Positions 1 to 8,634 of a stretch of DNA of 64,000 nt are shown in pieces. The number at the start of each line of letters is the position of its first letter. Position 1 is the stretch's first letter. Origin of the DNA: Chloroflexi bacterium ADurb.Bin180 (GTDB taxonomy: Bacteria > Chloroflexota > Anaerolineae > UBA2200); NCBI GenBank assembly GCA_002070215.1, contig MWCV01000001.1:102350-166349 (forward strand), in the 5' to 3' direction. The notes under the pieces are model-generated. The model did not search any database, was not told the origin of the DNA, and was given only the letters and a program-made list of their open reading frames with translations. The translations under genes were made by a program, and so were the position numbers.

Positions 1-1
1 C

Positions 2-487
2 AAGGCGTTCTCTGGAGAGGGTATCACCAGCGGATTCACGGCCTGCCGGATCGCAGAAAAAGTCATTCGGGAGGCCCTTGCCAAAGACGACGTCAGCCAG
101 AAGGGGCTCTGGGAGTACAACGTACGCTATTCACGGGGGCAGGGGGCAAAATTCGCGGGGGTAATGGTCTTCTTGTTTCCCGTTAATGGTTTGCCGAAGC
201 ATGAAGTGGACTACCTGTACCAGCATCAGATCATCTTTTGCCAGAAGGACTATGAATACCTCAACCTCAATTATGAGCTGGACCTGCCGCCAGACAGATG
301 GGAAGCCATCTGTCAGCAATTGAAGAAGGGCGTGCTGGATGGGGCGTTCTCTGAACAAAGTCTGCAGTTGATGAATACTCTGTACGGCTACTCTAACCAG
401 CTCAGAGCGCACTATCTGGCTTACCCTGCAACTCCGGAAGGCTTGCCCGGCTGGAGAACAACTGCGGAACGGCTATGGGGGTACTAG
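2..487 (+). CDS. Geranylgeranyl reductase-family flavoprotein, C-terminal part (5' truncated)
   Basis: The reading frame is open from the window edge, so only the last 161 residues are seen. It begins with a Gly-Glu-Gly-Ile segment followed by a helix (SGFTACRIAEKVIREAL). This resembles the FAD-closing GEG motif and following helix of geranylgeranyl/digeranylgeranyl reductase-like oxidoreductases. The tail is a variable helical region with an LWEYNVRY segment, where these enzymes carry a similar helix. In that family FAD reduces isoprenoid double bonds; the substrate cannot be judged here because the dinucleotide-binding N-terminus lies outside the window. The stop overlaps the possible start of the next gene by 13 bases, which suggests co-transcription. 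Confidence 0.6.
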   Translation, partial: KAFSGEGITSGFTACRIAEKVIREALAKDDVSQKGLWEYNVRYSRGQGAKFAGVMVFLFPVNGLPKHEVDYLYQHQIIFCQKDYEYLNLNYELDLPPDRWEAICQQLKKGVLDGAFSEQSLQLMNTLYGYSNQLRAHYLAYPATPEGLPGWRTTAERLWGY

Positions 488-2205
488 ACACTGCTATGGC
501 TGACACTTATCAGATCATCGTCTTGGGCGTCCATGAGATGAGGTATGAGGATCAGGTGACAGCGGCCAGCCTGCAAGGGTTGGCAAACCGCACTCGGCCC
601 TCGATGTATCTTGATTACGGGATCTATGATGATCCCCAGTCTCGGAAAACCAATGAGGAATTCTTATCTGAGGAGCTGTGGAGAGACAAGTTCAGGGAGG
701 CCGTGGGGCCGCAGGACCAGCTCAACCTGGCTGCGTACGGGAGTATCTACCCCCTGGAAAAGCGGGAGATAGGTAGTCTGGAAGAAGCCGTCAGGCATTT
801 CCTGCCCCTCATTAGGGGCCTCGTTGTCTGGGACCCCAAACAGGAAGACAGCATCAACATCGCTGTGATGATGTCGGGCCTTGATAGTGTGCTTCCTGTT
901 AGCCCTGACCACCTCGATTGGGCGGAGCGATTTGGTTTGCCCATCGAACAAGACCTGCGCGGTCGCTGGCCAGACCGTGTAGCGACATACGTCTGGGCGT
1001 TGAAGAACCTGTTCTCGCGATGTGCGCCCGGCAAGGTAGCCTGCATCGAACCGGGCTGGCACCGCCCAGAGTTCGTGGACTATGTGGTCAAGGAGAGGAT
1101 ATTCACGTATGCGCTTTCCAGCAAAGGCAGCAGCCAGTCCTTCAAGAGAGGTTTTGATCTCCTATTGCTTTGCCTGGGCGGCCCCGCCTGGTTGAGAAAC
1201 ATCATCTACAATACCGGCCTGTTTCAAAGGTTGAAGCAGATCTTCCTGAAGGCGATGTCGACCGATCCCGAAGTAGGTCTGGTGGTAGCCATTCAGAAAG
1301 AGGTTGCGCTGCAGCCAGGAGCGACCATTTTTGGCTGGCACACCGACCGTGACGACGAGTTCTCCTTTATGGCACTACTCAGTGTCAATGGGTTGCGCCT
1401 GGTACCAGCGCACTTGGCGGCGAACTTTTCGTTTCACAGTGCATTACCTGCCTCAGTCCCGTTGAAACAAAGGCATGTTCAAGAGTCCGAGGTCGTCCTT
1501 GACCAAGAAAAGACATACCTGACCTTTACGTACTCAGATGGTGATCAGTTGATGCTGATGAACACGGCGCAACTGGGCGGGTGGCGCCGTCCCGAGCGCG
1601 GCCTGGTGCCCTTCAACTGGGAAATGCAGCCCCTCCTGGCAGAACTTGCGCCCGCTTTGCTGGGTCTCTACTACAATAGTCTAACGCCTAACGACTGCCT
1701 TGTGGCCGGGCCGTCCGGAGCAGGCTACATCATTCCACCATTGCACGATAACCTGCCCGACTATCTGGTGCGCTCAGCAGAAACCTGCGAAAAGGCAGAT
1801 ATCAATGTAATCACCTCGTATTACCCCGACCCGCCCGAGAAGGTGATCAAGCAGCACCTCCAGGCCCCGCCAAATATCATCGGTTTCCTGTCGGGGTATT
1901 TCTTCTTGCAAGCAAAACCGGTCAGATACGGAGGTGGCAAGGTCTTCTTGTGTAATGCCTGGCCCCACCTCTCACGGGTGCGGGATTCAAGCGAAGAGGT
2001 GATGGTAGGGATCAAGTCGTTGGTTGATGTCCCAGCGCGAACTCCGAGGTTCATTGCAGTGCATCTGTTTGCCTATCGCACGACGGTGACGGATGTCTAC
2101 AACTTGGTTCGAACATTGGACCCCGATCAAGTCCGAGTCGTCCGCGCAGACGAGTTCCTCTTGTTGGCAAAGAAACACTATGCTGGCAAACAGCGCCCTG
2201 AATAG
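475..2205 (+). CDS. GxGYxYP-domain protein (putative glycoside hydrolase family)
   Basis: The protein has 576 residues (569 if the ATG at 496 is used). The N-terminal part has ASLQGLANRTRPSMYLDYG, matching the start of the GxGYxYP N-terminal domain. Around residue 420 a GPSGAGYIIP segment corresponds to the family signature G-x-G-Y-x-[YI]-P. These domains occur in proteins thought to act on carbohydrates, but the reaction is not established. No signal peptide is visible, so it may be cytosolic. A sugar symporter follows 48 bases downstream, which fits a carbohydrate role (inference). The ATG at 475 overlaps the previous stop and has no clear ribosome site, so the start is uncertain. Confidence 0.7.
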   Translation: MGVLDTAMADTYQIIVLGVHEMRYEDQVTAASLQGLANRTRPSMYLDYGIYDDPQSRKTNEEFLSEELWRDKFREAVGPQDQLNLAAYGSIYPLEKREIGSLEEAVRHFLPLIRGLVVWDPKQEDSINIAVMMSGLDSVLPVSPDHLDWAERFGLPIEQDLRGRWPDRVATYVWALKNLFSRCAPGKVACIEPGWHRPEFVDYVVKERIFTYALSSKGSSQSFKRGFDLLLLCLGGPAWLRNIIYNTGLFQRLKQIFLKAMSTDPEVGLVVAIQKEVALQPGATIFGWHTDRDDEFSFMALLSVNGLRLVPAHLAANFSFHSALPASVPLKQRHVQESEVVLDQEKTYLTFTYSDGDQLMLMNTAQLGGWRRPERGLVPFNWEMQPLLAELAPALLGLYYNSLTPNDCLVAGPSGAGYIIPPLHDNLPDYLVRSAETCEKADINVITSYYPDPPEKVIKQHLQAPPNIIGFLSGYFFLQAKPVRYGGGKVFLCNAWPHLSRVRDSSEEVMVGIKSLVDVPARTPRFIAVHLFAYRTTVTDVYNLVRTLDPDQVRVVRADEFLLLAKKHYAGKQRPE

Positions 2206-2253
2206 AGCGAGGTTTCTTATTTCGATGTCAGACTAGCGGCAGAGGAGAACACA

Positions 2254-3639
2254 ATGACAGCAAGAGTATCGAATCGCACCAAGCTTCTCTACGGCGTCGC
2301 TGATTCAGGCATTGCCATGCTGACTTCGATAGTTCAGTTCTTCTTGCTATTCTACTATACCGATGTTGCGCTCCTGGACGCAGGGTTGGTGGGAACTGCG
2401 CTTATGGTGGGTAAGCTCACCTGGGATGCTTTCAATGACGTCCTGTTCGGCTATCTTTCTGATCGCACCAAATCGCGTTGGGGCCGCCGGAGGCCATACC
2501 TGCTCTTTCTGGCTGTCCCCCTGGCGTTGTCTACCTGGCTGCTGTTCTCCATCCCCGCCAGGATATCAGGTCTTGCTGCGTTCTTGATCGTCTTGTTCAC
2601 TTTCCTTCTCTTCGATACTTTCCATACTTTCATTGCGATAGCCTATACGGCGATGACACCCGAACTGACCTATGACTATGATGAACGCACTGGCGTCACT
2701 ACTGTCCGTGAGATATTCACCGTCATTGGCTATATTCTTGGGGCAGCACTGACAACGACCGTTGCCGATGCTTATGCCAAGAATCTTGGGCTATCTCGTC
2801 AGGCCAGTTATAGCGCAATGGGGCTGACATTTGGTATCTACGCGGCGGTGGTTGTCCTGATTACTGCTTTTGGCGTAAAGGAAGGCCCCGCTGTGGAGAC
2901 ACATGCGTCCAAGATGCCTGCGGTCAAAGCGTTCATGCAAACATTTCGGAACAAACCCTTTGTTCAGCTGGTCGCCTCGTTTCTCATTACGAATGTCAGT
3001 TTCACGCTCCTGACAACCCTATTGCCTTACTACCTCAAATACCAGGTCAATATGGAAGAGCAGATGCCCTTCGTGATGCTGGCGATGTTGGCAACGATTG
3101 GCTTATTCCTTTACCCGATGAAGATGATCGCAGACCGAATTGGAAAGGGAAGAGCGTACGCGCTAGGCCTCGCAGTGGCTGCGGCAGCGGTCCTTACGTT
3201 GTTCTTCGTTCCGCCAGGTCCTACACCGTATGTGTACGTTGCTGCCTTCATCGCGGGCATGGGCCTTTCGTCACAATGGGTATGCCCGTGGAGTATGATG
3301 CCTGACGTAGTTGAGATTGACGAAGCAGCTACCGGGGAGCGCCGTGAAGGCATCTATTACGGCATGTGGAATTTCGTCACAAAATTCGCCAATGCTCTGG
3401 CGATCGCAGCAGCGGGCTGGATGCTAACCGGCTTTGGTTATGTGCCCAATGTCGCACAATCCGCGCTCACTTTGCTGGGGATTCGCATCCTTTTCTGCTT
3501 GGTGCCAGTGGCCATGTTCATACTGACGATGCCACTGCTGATCAACTATCCCATCACGCGCGAAAGCCACGCCAGGCTGGTTGCCGAGCTACGGAGCAAA
3601 ATGGCGGCCCAAGAGACAGCAAGCAGCAACAGTCAATAA
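2254..3639 (+). CDS. MFS transporter, glycoside-pentoside-hexuronide:cation symporter (MelB-like)
   Basis: A 461-residue protein with about 12 hydrophobic segments. Near residue 70 it has DRTKSRWGRRRPYLLF, the typical cytoplasmic loop 2-3 motif of GPH symporters of the MelB/XynP type, and it also has the early LTWDAFNDVLFG stretch with the conserved Asp. Such proteins import sugars or glycosides with Na+ or H+. The ATG has a GAGGAGA ribosome site. With the GxGYxYP gene upstream it may form a small carbohydrate-use unit. The sugar cannot be named from the sequence. Confidence 0.88.
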   Translation: MTARVSNRTKLLYGVADSGIAMLTSIVQFFLLFYYTDVALLDAGLVGTALMVGKLTWDAFNDVLFGYLSDRTKSRWGRRRPYLLFLAVPLALSTWLLFSIPARISGLAAFLIVLFTFLLFDTFHTFIAIAYTAMTPELTYDYDERTGVTTVREIFTVIGYILGAALTTTVADAYAKNLGLSRQASYSAMGLTFGIYAAVVVLITAFGVKEGPAVETHASKMPAVKAFMQTFRNKPFVQLVASFLITNVSFTLLTTLLPYYLKYQVNMEEQMPFVMLAMLATIGLFLYPMKMIADRIGKGRAYALGLAVAAAAVLTLFFVPPGPTPYVYVAAFIAGMGLSSQWVCPWSMMPDVVEIDEAATGERREGIYYGMWNFVTKFANALAIAAAGWMLTGFGYVPNVAQSALTLLGIRILFCLVPVAMFILTMPLLINYPITRESHARLVAELRSKMAAQETASSNSQ

Positions 3640-3747
3640 CGCTGTTGGCAGAGCGCATTACTGCGGTGGCTTGGCATGAAACAGCGATCCCCCTGCCGCG
3701 GCAAGTAGGGCGTCGCTGGTGCACAGGTGGAGCCAGTGGGCTTGCAG

Positions 3748-5649
3748 CTAGCGCAGAAGGCGCTCGTCGCCCACTCGCTGCGTCACCCGCTTGTCGTCCA
3801 GGTGCTCGAGGAGTGCCTGCGCATACTTGCGGCTGGTGGAAAACATGTCACGTACCTGGGCCAGGGTGATCCGTCCCTCGCGCCGCAGATGAGCGATCAC
3901 AGCCTGGGTCGTCTCTTCGTAGGTGTCTGCGGCAAAGAGAACCGTATCACTCAGCTTGACCAGTGTGCCCTGTTGAATCAGTGCAGCCAGCACGTCCGAA
4001 CCGACCTCGGCTTCGCATTCGGCGAACGAAGGGGGAGAGTACGGGTTCTGGGAAAAGACCTTGAGCAACGTGTCTATCTGACGCTGCTGCTCATGGGAGA
4101 AGCGCACCTGATGGCTGGTCAGGGCCACAGTGGACTCGGTCTTGGCGAGCACGTTTTCTGATGATGCCCGGTCAACCGCCTCATTAAAGACCCGTGGATT
4201 CACGCCCAGACGGCTCTTGAGCTCTTCACGCGGCATGCCCGCTCGCAGTGGATAACGGCTGTGGTATTCGCCCAGCAGTTGAGTGATCCTTTGCAACAGC
4301 GATTGCCACCCGGCCGACGAGAGCACATTGGCATTGCCCTGTGTCACAGACTCGGGCGTGAGCGAAGGGTCGAGAGGCAAGGCCGACCGGTCACTCAGCA
4401 GTTCGGCAAGGGTCGTCCTGGCCAGCTCTGCACCGAGTGAACTATGAGAGATGAGACTGCCAGCCTCAGTGGGTTGTTCTCGTTCCAGTTCCTGCAACAG
4501 CACTTCCGCCGGGCTGCCACGAGCCAGACTCTCTAGGCGGCGGATTGTCTCGGCGTGAAATCGCTTGTGGCGCTGTTGTGGTAGCGCATCGACAATGGAC
4601 CCACCGGCGAGGGTCAGGCTGGGGGAGGCCTGGCGCAGAATGAATCGGTCCCCTTTGAGCACAGCGACAGGAGAATCAAGCACTAGCTGAGCCCAGGCCT
4701 CACCGCCGGGAGCTACTTCGGCGCAGTCCAGTAAACGCACCCGGGCCTCGACCTGGGCAGTGCCGGAGAAAAAGTCCAGCACGGTGTTGTGAGTCAAAGG
4801 GCGGGTTGCATCGCGCAGGTAGTGAAGGCGAACATCCAACATCTGAGTGGCACGAAGCCACCCGGGGGTTGCCAAAACATCTCCACGCCGTAGAGCCTCC
4901 TTATCAACGCCAGTGATGTTGACCGCCAGCCGTGTGGGAGGAATCGCCGTTTCCACTCGGGCCTTGTGGGTCTGCAGCCCGCGGATCCTTGCCTTGAGAT
5001 TGCCGGGGAGGATCTCCAGTTCTTCGCCGTTGTGCAGGCGCCCGTCGACGAGCGTGCCAGTGACGATGGTGCCAAAGCCGGCAATGCTGAAAACCCGGTC
5101 AATGGGCAGGCGAGGATGCCCCCGCTCCATCCTGGGCGAGGGTGCTTGAAGCAATCGGTCAAGTTCCTGAAGCAGTTCGGACAGTCCCTGGCCGGTGCGC
5201 GCAGAGACAGGGATAATCCGTGCCTCGGCCAGCGTGGTTCCCTGCAGCTCCTTACGGACATCCTCCTTTACGAGTTCGAGCCACTCCGGGTCGTCAATCA
5301 GGTCGCTCTTGGTCAACGCCACGATCACATCGCGTACTTGTAGCAAGTCAAGGATGGCCAGGTGTTCGCGCGTCTGCGGCATTACGCCCTCGTCCGCGGC
5401 CACGACGAACAGGGCCAGGTCGATGCCGCCGACGCCGGCCAGCATATTCTTGATAAAATCCTCATGGCCGGGAACGTCGACGATACTGGCCTCGAGTCCA
5501 CTGGGCAGCCTGAGCCAGGCAAAGCCCAGGTCAATGGTCATCTCCCGCTCCTGCTCCTCCTTGAGTCGGTCGGGGTTGATACCGGTGATGGCCTGTACCA
5601 GAGTGGACTTGCCATGGTCAACATGGCCTGCCGTGCCAATGACGCGCAT
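3748..5649 (-). CDS. selB: Selenocysteine-specific elongation factor SelB
   Basis: A 633-residue translational GTPase. The N-terminus MRVIGTAGHVDHGKSTL is the G1 loop, followed by the switch region (EREMTIDLGFAWL), DVPGHEDF (G3) and TKSD (G4). Beta-barrel domains follow, and then a C-terminal winged-helix region of about 200 residues that reads SECIS hairpins in the mRNA. SelB delivers Sec-tRNA(Sec) to UGA codons. The ATG at 5649 overlaps the TAA of the upstream gene (TAATG), which fixes the start better than a further-upstream ATG at 5724. selA, selD and tRNA-Sec are not in the window. The gene converges with the symporter gene. Confidence 0.93.
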   Translation of the reverse strand: MRVIGTAGHVDHGKSTLVQAITGINPDRLKEEQEREMTIDLGFAWLRLPSGLEASIVDVPGHEDFIKNMLAGVGGIDLALFVVAADEGVMPQTREHLAILDLLQVRDVIVALTKSDLIDDPEWLELVKEDVRKELQGTTLAEARIIPVSARTGQGLSELLQELDRLLQAPSPRMERGHPRLPIDRVFSIAGFGTIVTGTLVDGRLHNGEELEILPGNLKARIRGLQTHKARVETAIPPTRLAVNITGVDKEALRRGDVLATPGWLRATQMLDVRLHYLRDATRPLTHNTVLDFFSGTAQVEARVRLLDCAEVAPGGEAWAQLVLDSPVAVLKGDRFILRQASPSLTLAGGSIVDALPQQRHKRFHAETIRRLESLARGSPAEVLLQELEREQPTEAGSLISHSSLGAELARTTLAELLSDRSALPLDPSLTPESVTQGNANVLSSAGWQSLLQRITQLLGEYHSRYPLRAGMPREELKSRLGVNPRVFNEAVDRASSENVLAKTESTVALTSHQVRFSHEQQRQIDTLLKVFSQNPYSPPSFAECEAEVGSDVLAALIQQGTLVKLSDTVLFAADTYEETTQAVIAHLRREGRITLAQVRDMFSTSRKYAQALLEHLDDKRVTQRVGDERLLR

Positions 5650-6800
5650 TAGCGGGGCTTGTCCTGCTTCAGGCCGTCGAGCACCTTGGCCTGGGCCTGA
5701 ATGAAGCGAGACCACACTTGCCACAGTTCGTCAGAACAGGCCTGTATGGCCTGCTTGTTCTGCTCCAGGCGATCTTCGAGGCTCTGCCAGGTAGTTGCGG
5801 ACTTGGTCTGCCAGCTCTCCAGGCGAACGAGGCGTGCTGTCTGCTCGTCATCGACGCGCACCTGATTATCCTGCCATTCGCGGAGCTCGGTGCGCTGCCT
5901 TTCGACCGCGAGGCGTTGCAGCTCGGCCACCTCACTGCTTTGCTGGCGAATCTGCTGCTCCAACTCGTGCATATCGTAGAGCGTCTTGCGGTTGCGTTCG
6001 AACTGAGCAGCGAACTCTTCGAGTTGTTTGTTCCAGCGGGCTAGTGGCGGCTGAGCAGCCTGGAGCTCGGTGGACAATTCCTCGTGGCGGCGATCCCACT
6101 CGCCGATTTTCAACTGCAAGCCATTCACGTCGGCTTGTTGTGTCTTGGCTATGGCCTCAACATCGGACTGAAGCTTGTCCAATCGGGTGTCGAGTCGGGA
6201 ACCGAGGGCATCAACACTGGCTTTCAGAGACAGGTGTTGCGCATTAAGGCTCTCGTGCTCTAGTTTGTTGGCAGCCAGTGTGTCGCGAAAGCCCTGGGCA
6301 TCCTGGGCCAACATAGTCAACCGCTCGCCCTGCGCATCCAGACGCTTGTTGACCTCGACGACCTGGTTGAAGGCACGGGTTACTTCGCTGCGAAGCTTGC
6401 TATCCTCCTCGCGCAACAGAGCCGCGACCTGGTCAAACGACCCAATGCCTTCGACCCGTTCCTGAATTTGGCGCACGATGCGGGCGATGGACTCGGCCTC
6501 GAGTTTGGCACTGCGAATTCGCGCGTCATCTTTGGCGTCCTGCTCGGCAGAGTGCTTGGCCAGGAGACCGGAGAACTCGGAGCGCACCCCCTGGATCGCC
6601 GCCTCGAGTTGAGCCAGTCTTGGAAGTTGGCCTTGGATGCGTGGGATGGTAGCCTGAATCTCCTGTAGTTGGCGTGCCTGCTCCGTGAGCTGAGCTCTTT
6701 GAGCGTCGATCTGGCTCTGCATAGCCATAAGCAGAGCCTTGTCCTTGCGATGCTCTTCGTCGAGCCAGTTGAGCAATTGGATCACTTGGTTCAGGTCCAA
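5649..6800 (-). CDS. Long coiled-coil protein coupled to selB
   Basis: A 383-residue protein made almost entirely of heptad-like helix, rich in Gln, Glu, Leu, Ala and Arg, with no signal peptide and no membrane segment; it should be cytosolic. I do not recognise a family. The start is TTG at 6800 behind a GGAGG site. Its stop overlaps the selB start by one base (TAATG), so the two are translationally coupled. A promoter at 6860-6888 drives it. Its length and composition are similar to SMC-like or structural coiled coils, but no ATPase heads are present. Whether it takes part in selenocysteine decoding is unknown. Confidence 0.8.
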   Translation of the reverse strand: MDLNQVIQLLNWLDEEHRKDKALLMAMQSQIDAQRAQLTEQARQLQEIQATIPRIQGQLPRLAQLEAAIQGVRSEFSGLLAKHSAEQDAKDDARIRSAKLEAESIARIVRQIQERVEGIGSFDQVAALLREEDSKLRSEVTRAFNQVVEVNKRLDAQGERLTMLAQDAQGFRDTLAANKLEHESLNAQHLSLKASVDALGSRLDTRLDKLQSDVEAIAKTQQADVNGLQLKIGEWDRRHEELSTELQAAQPPLARWNKQLEEFAAQFERNRKTLYDMHELEQQIRQQSSEVAELQRLAVERQRTELREWQDNQVRVDDEQTARLVRLESWQTKSATTWQSLEDRLEQNKQAIQACSDELWQVWSRFIQAQAKVLDGLKQDKPR

Positions 6801-6859
6801 GCCTACCTCCTCATGTCCGGTACGGGGTCGGGTCCATGCGTGGCGATGGCCGGCCTTCT

Positions 6860-6888
6860 ATTATACGGCCGGACCCTCTTTTGCACAA
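6860..6888 (-). promoter_or_regulatory. Sigma-70-type promoter of the coiled-coil/selB operon
   Basis: Read on the minus strand: TTGTGC (6888-6883), a 17-base spacer, TATAAT (6865-6860). The start of transcription would be near 6853, about 50 bases before the TTG start codon. The -35 overlaps the -35 of the tRNA-Ser promoter on the other strand. Confidence 0.65.
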
Positions 6889-6908
6889 CGATTGCTTCTC
6901 ACTATAAT
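6881..6908 (+). promoter_or_regulatory. Promoter of tRNA-Ser
   Basis: TTGCAC (6881-6886), a 16-base spacer and a perfect TATAAT (6903-6908), placing the transcription start a few bases before the tRNA 5' end at 6919. It shares positions 6883-6886 with the divergent promoter's -35. Confidence 0.7.
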
Positions 6909-6918
6909 TGGCGAGCCT

Positions 6919-7004
6919 GGAGAGGTCGCATAGTTTGGTCTAGTGCGCACGATTGGAAATCGTGTAGGCGATGAGCCTCGCGGGTTCAAATCCCGCCCTC
7001 TCCG
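6919..7004 (+). tRNA. tRNA-Ser (anticodon GGA)
   Basis: The acceptor stem GGAGAGG (6919-6925) pairs with CCTCTCC (6997-7003), discriminator G at 7004. The anticodon stem CACGA/TCGTG encloses TTGGAAA with anticodon GGA at 6955-6957. A long variable arm (about 15 bases) and the T arm GCGGG-TTCAAAT-CCCGC follow, the class II shape expected of tRNA-Ser. It reads UCC and UCU codons. The CCA end is not encoded. Confidence 0.95.
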
Positions 7005-7018
7005 CTGGTTGGATGGGT

Positions 7019-7048
7019 TTGACAAAGCACCGGTGAGTCAGGTAACAT
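7019..7048 (+). promoter_or_regulatory. Probable promoter of SRP RNA
   Basis: TTGACA (7019-7024), an 18-base spacer and TAACAT (7043-7048), which would start transcription at about 7055, the predicted first base of the RNA. Confidence 0.55.
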
Positions 7049-7054
7049 GAACCT

Positions 7055-7321
7055 GGTCGTGCTAGACGGGGAGCTAGCGGTGCCCTGCACCCGCAATCCG
7101 CTATAGCGGGGTCGAACTCCCTTTCGAGGTGCGGCAGGACAGGACTGCTGCGCGCAAGCGGCGTTGAAGATTGGGTCCCACGCGGCAGAGATCTGTGAAC
7201 CCCGCCAGGTCCGGGAGGAAGCAACGGTAAGCAGCCCCCTCTGGGTGCCGTGGGGTAGCCTGGTCGGAGCTGGCTACACGTGGCAAGCTGGCTTGTTGAT
7301 ATCGACAGAGGGTGCACGACC
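7055..7321 (+). ncRNA. ffs: Signal recognition particle RNA, large bacterial type with Alu domain
   Basis: The ends pair: GGTCGTGC at 7055-7062 with GCACGACC at 7314-7321. The 5' part (7060-7125, GCTAGACGGGGAGCTAGCGG onward) is the Alu domain with its helices 2-4. The region near 7190-7230 holds the S-domain signature (GTGAACC, CCAGG, a GGGA tetraloop, then GGAAGCAA), which binds Ffh. The length of about 267 nt matches the long Bacillus/Thermus/Chloroflexi-like form rather than the 114-nt E. coli 4.5S RNA. It targets nascent membrane and secreted proteins to the membrane with Ffh and FtsY. The tRNA-Ser gene lies 50 bases upstream. Confidence 0.93.
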
Positions 7322-7333
7322 AACGCGAAACAC

Positions 7334-7366
7334 AGAGGGCGGGTAGGCTACCGCCCTCTTTCTGTT
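7334..7366 (+). terminator. Rho-independent terminator of SRP RNA
   Basis: AGAGGGCGG (7334-7342) pairs perfectly with CCGCCCTCT (7351-7359) around an 8-base loop and is followed by TTCTGTTT. It ends about 12 bases before the next start codon. Confidence 0.88.
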
Positions 7367-7377
7367 TGTGGGGGTAG

Positions 7378-8622
7378 ATGGCTCAGGTTCTGGTGGTTGG
7401 CGGTGGCGCATCCGGCATGATGGCCGCCGGCCGGGCTGCTGAGTGCGGCGCCAATGTGGTGCTGTTGGAAAAAACACCTCGTCTGGCGAACAAGCTGCGC
7501 CTGACTGGCAAAGGCCGCTGTAACGTCACCAATCAAAGCGAGCTAAACGACTTTGTCGCCCACTTTGGCGACACGGGTCGTTTTCTGTACGGTGCCTTCT
7601 CGCGTTTCTTTGTGCCGGACCTGCTGTCGTTTCTGAATCAGCGTGGGGTAACTACGGTTGTGGAGCGAGGTGGCAGGGTCTTCCCAGCTTCCAACGATGC
7701 CCGACAGGTTGGCGATGCACTGGAGGGCTACCTGGTTAGTAACAAGGTGCGCATTCAGCGGAACTATGCGGTGGACCAGATTCTCGTCGAGAGTGGTCGG
7801 GTAAAAGGGCTGGCCAGCCGGGGACACGAGCTGGCAGGAGCAGCGGTGATCCTGGCCACCGGGGGCGCGTCCTACCCGAAAACCGGATCTACCGGCGACG
7901 GCTTCCGGCTTGCTGCTGCAGCGGGGCATCACCTTATTCCGATCAGACCAGCGCTGATACCACTGGTAGCCACGGAAAACTGGGTTAAGGACCTGCAGGG
8001 GCTGAGCCTCAGGAGCGTAGAAGCAACCCTGTTCTGTGGTGAGAAGGCAATTGCCCGAGGCCTGGGAGAGATGCTGTTCACCCATTTTGGAGTATCTGGG
8101 CCCATTGTTCTGTCACTCAGCAAGAGAGCGGTGGACGCGCTGCACGGAGGAAGGGTGACCCTGCGCCTGAACCTGATGCCTGGGAGCACAGAGCAAGAGC
8201 TGGAGCGCGACGTGCGCCAGCAACTGGAGAAACAAGCACGACGACAGGTGGAAAGCGTGCTGTGTGCGCTTGTTCCCGCAAGGATCGCCGCGGTGATCGT
8301 GAGCCAGGCGCACGTTGCACCCGGCAAACCGGGCCATCAGGTGACGGCAGCCGAACAGCGGCGTCTGGTAGGCCTGATGCAGGATCTGCGCTTGACGATC
8401 AGCGGGTATCGGCCAATTGATGAGGCGATCATCACGGCCGGCGGGGTCGACACCAGAGAAGTGAATCCCCGAACGATGGAGTCAACGCTGGTCCGCGGGC
8501 TGTACTTTTGTGGCGAAGTGTTGGATATTGACGCTGACACCGGTGGCTACAACCTCCAGGCCGCCTTCTCTACCGGCTACCTGGCCGGTGAGTCAGCGGC
8601 GCTCGCCTGTCGAGAGCGGTAG
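7378..8622 (+). CDS. BaiN/HI0933-family FAD-dependent oxidoreductase (YhiN-like)
   Basis: A 414-residue flavoprotein. The N-terminal dinucleotide-binding fold VVGGGASGMMAAGRAA is followed by LEKTPRLANKLRLTGKGRCNVTN, the strongly conserved family segment. At the C-terminus CGEVLDIDADTGGYNLQAAF is the FAD-closing motif of HI0933/BaiN proteins. The family has been annotated as aminoacetone oxidases or bile-acid reductases; the physiological substrate here is unknown. Length fits the family (about 400). It starts right after the SRP RNA terminator, so it probably has its own or a read-through promoter. Confidence 0.88.
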   Translation: MAQVLVVGGGASGMMAAGRAAECGANVVLLEKTPRLANKLRLTGKGRCNVTNQSELNDFVAHFGDTGRFLYGAFSRFFVPDLLSFLNQRGVTTVVERGGRVFPASNDARQVGDALEGYLVSNKVRIQRNYAVDQILVESGRVKGLASRGHELAGAAVILATGGASYPKTGSTGDGFRLAAAAGHHLIPIRPALIPLVATENWVKDLQGLSLRSVEATLFCGEKAIARGLGEMLFTHFGVSGPIVLSLSKRAVDALHGGRVTLRLNLMPGSTEQELERDVRQQLEKQARRQVESVLCALVPARIAAVIVSQAHVAPGKPGHQVTAAEQRRLVGLMQDLRLTISGYRPIDEAIITAGGVDTREVNPRTMESTLVRGLYFCGEVLDIDADTGGYNLQAAFSTGYLAGESAALACRER

Positions 8623-8634
8623 CAGAGATAGCCT

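Noticed and set aside
6919..7004. Possible tRNA-Sec, given selB nearby
   Set aside because: The anticodon is GGA, not TCA, and the acceptor stem has seven pairs, so it is tRNA-Ser.
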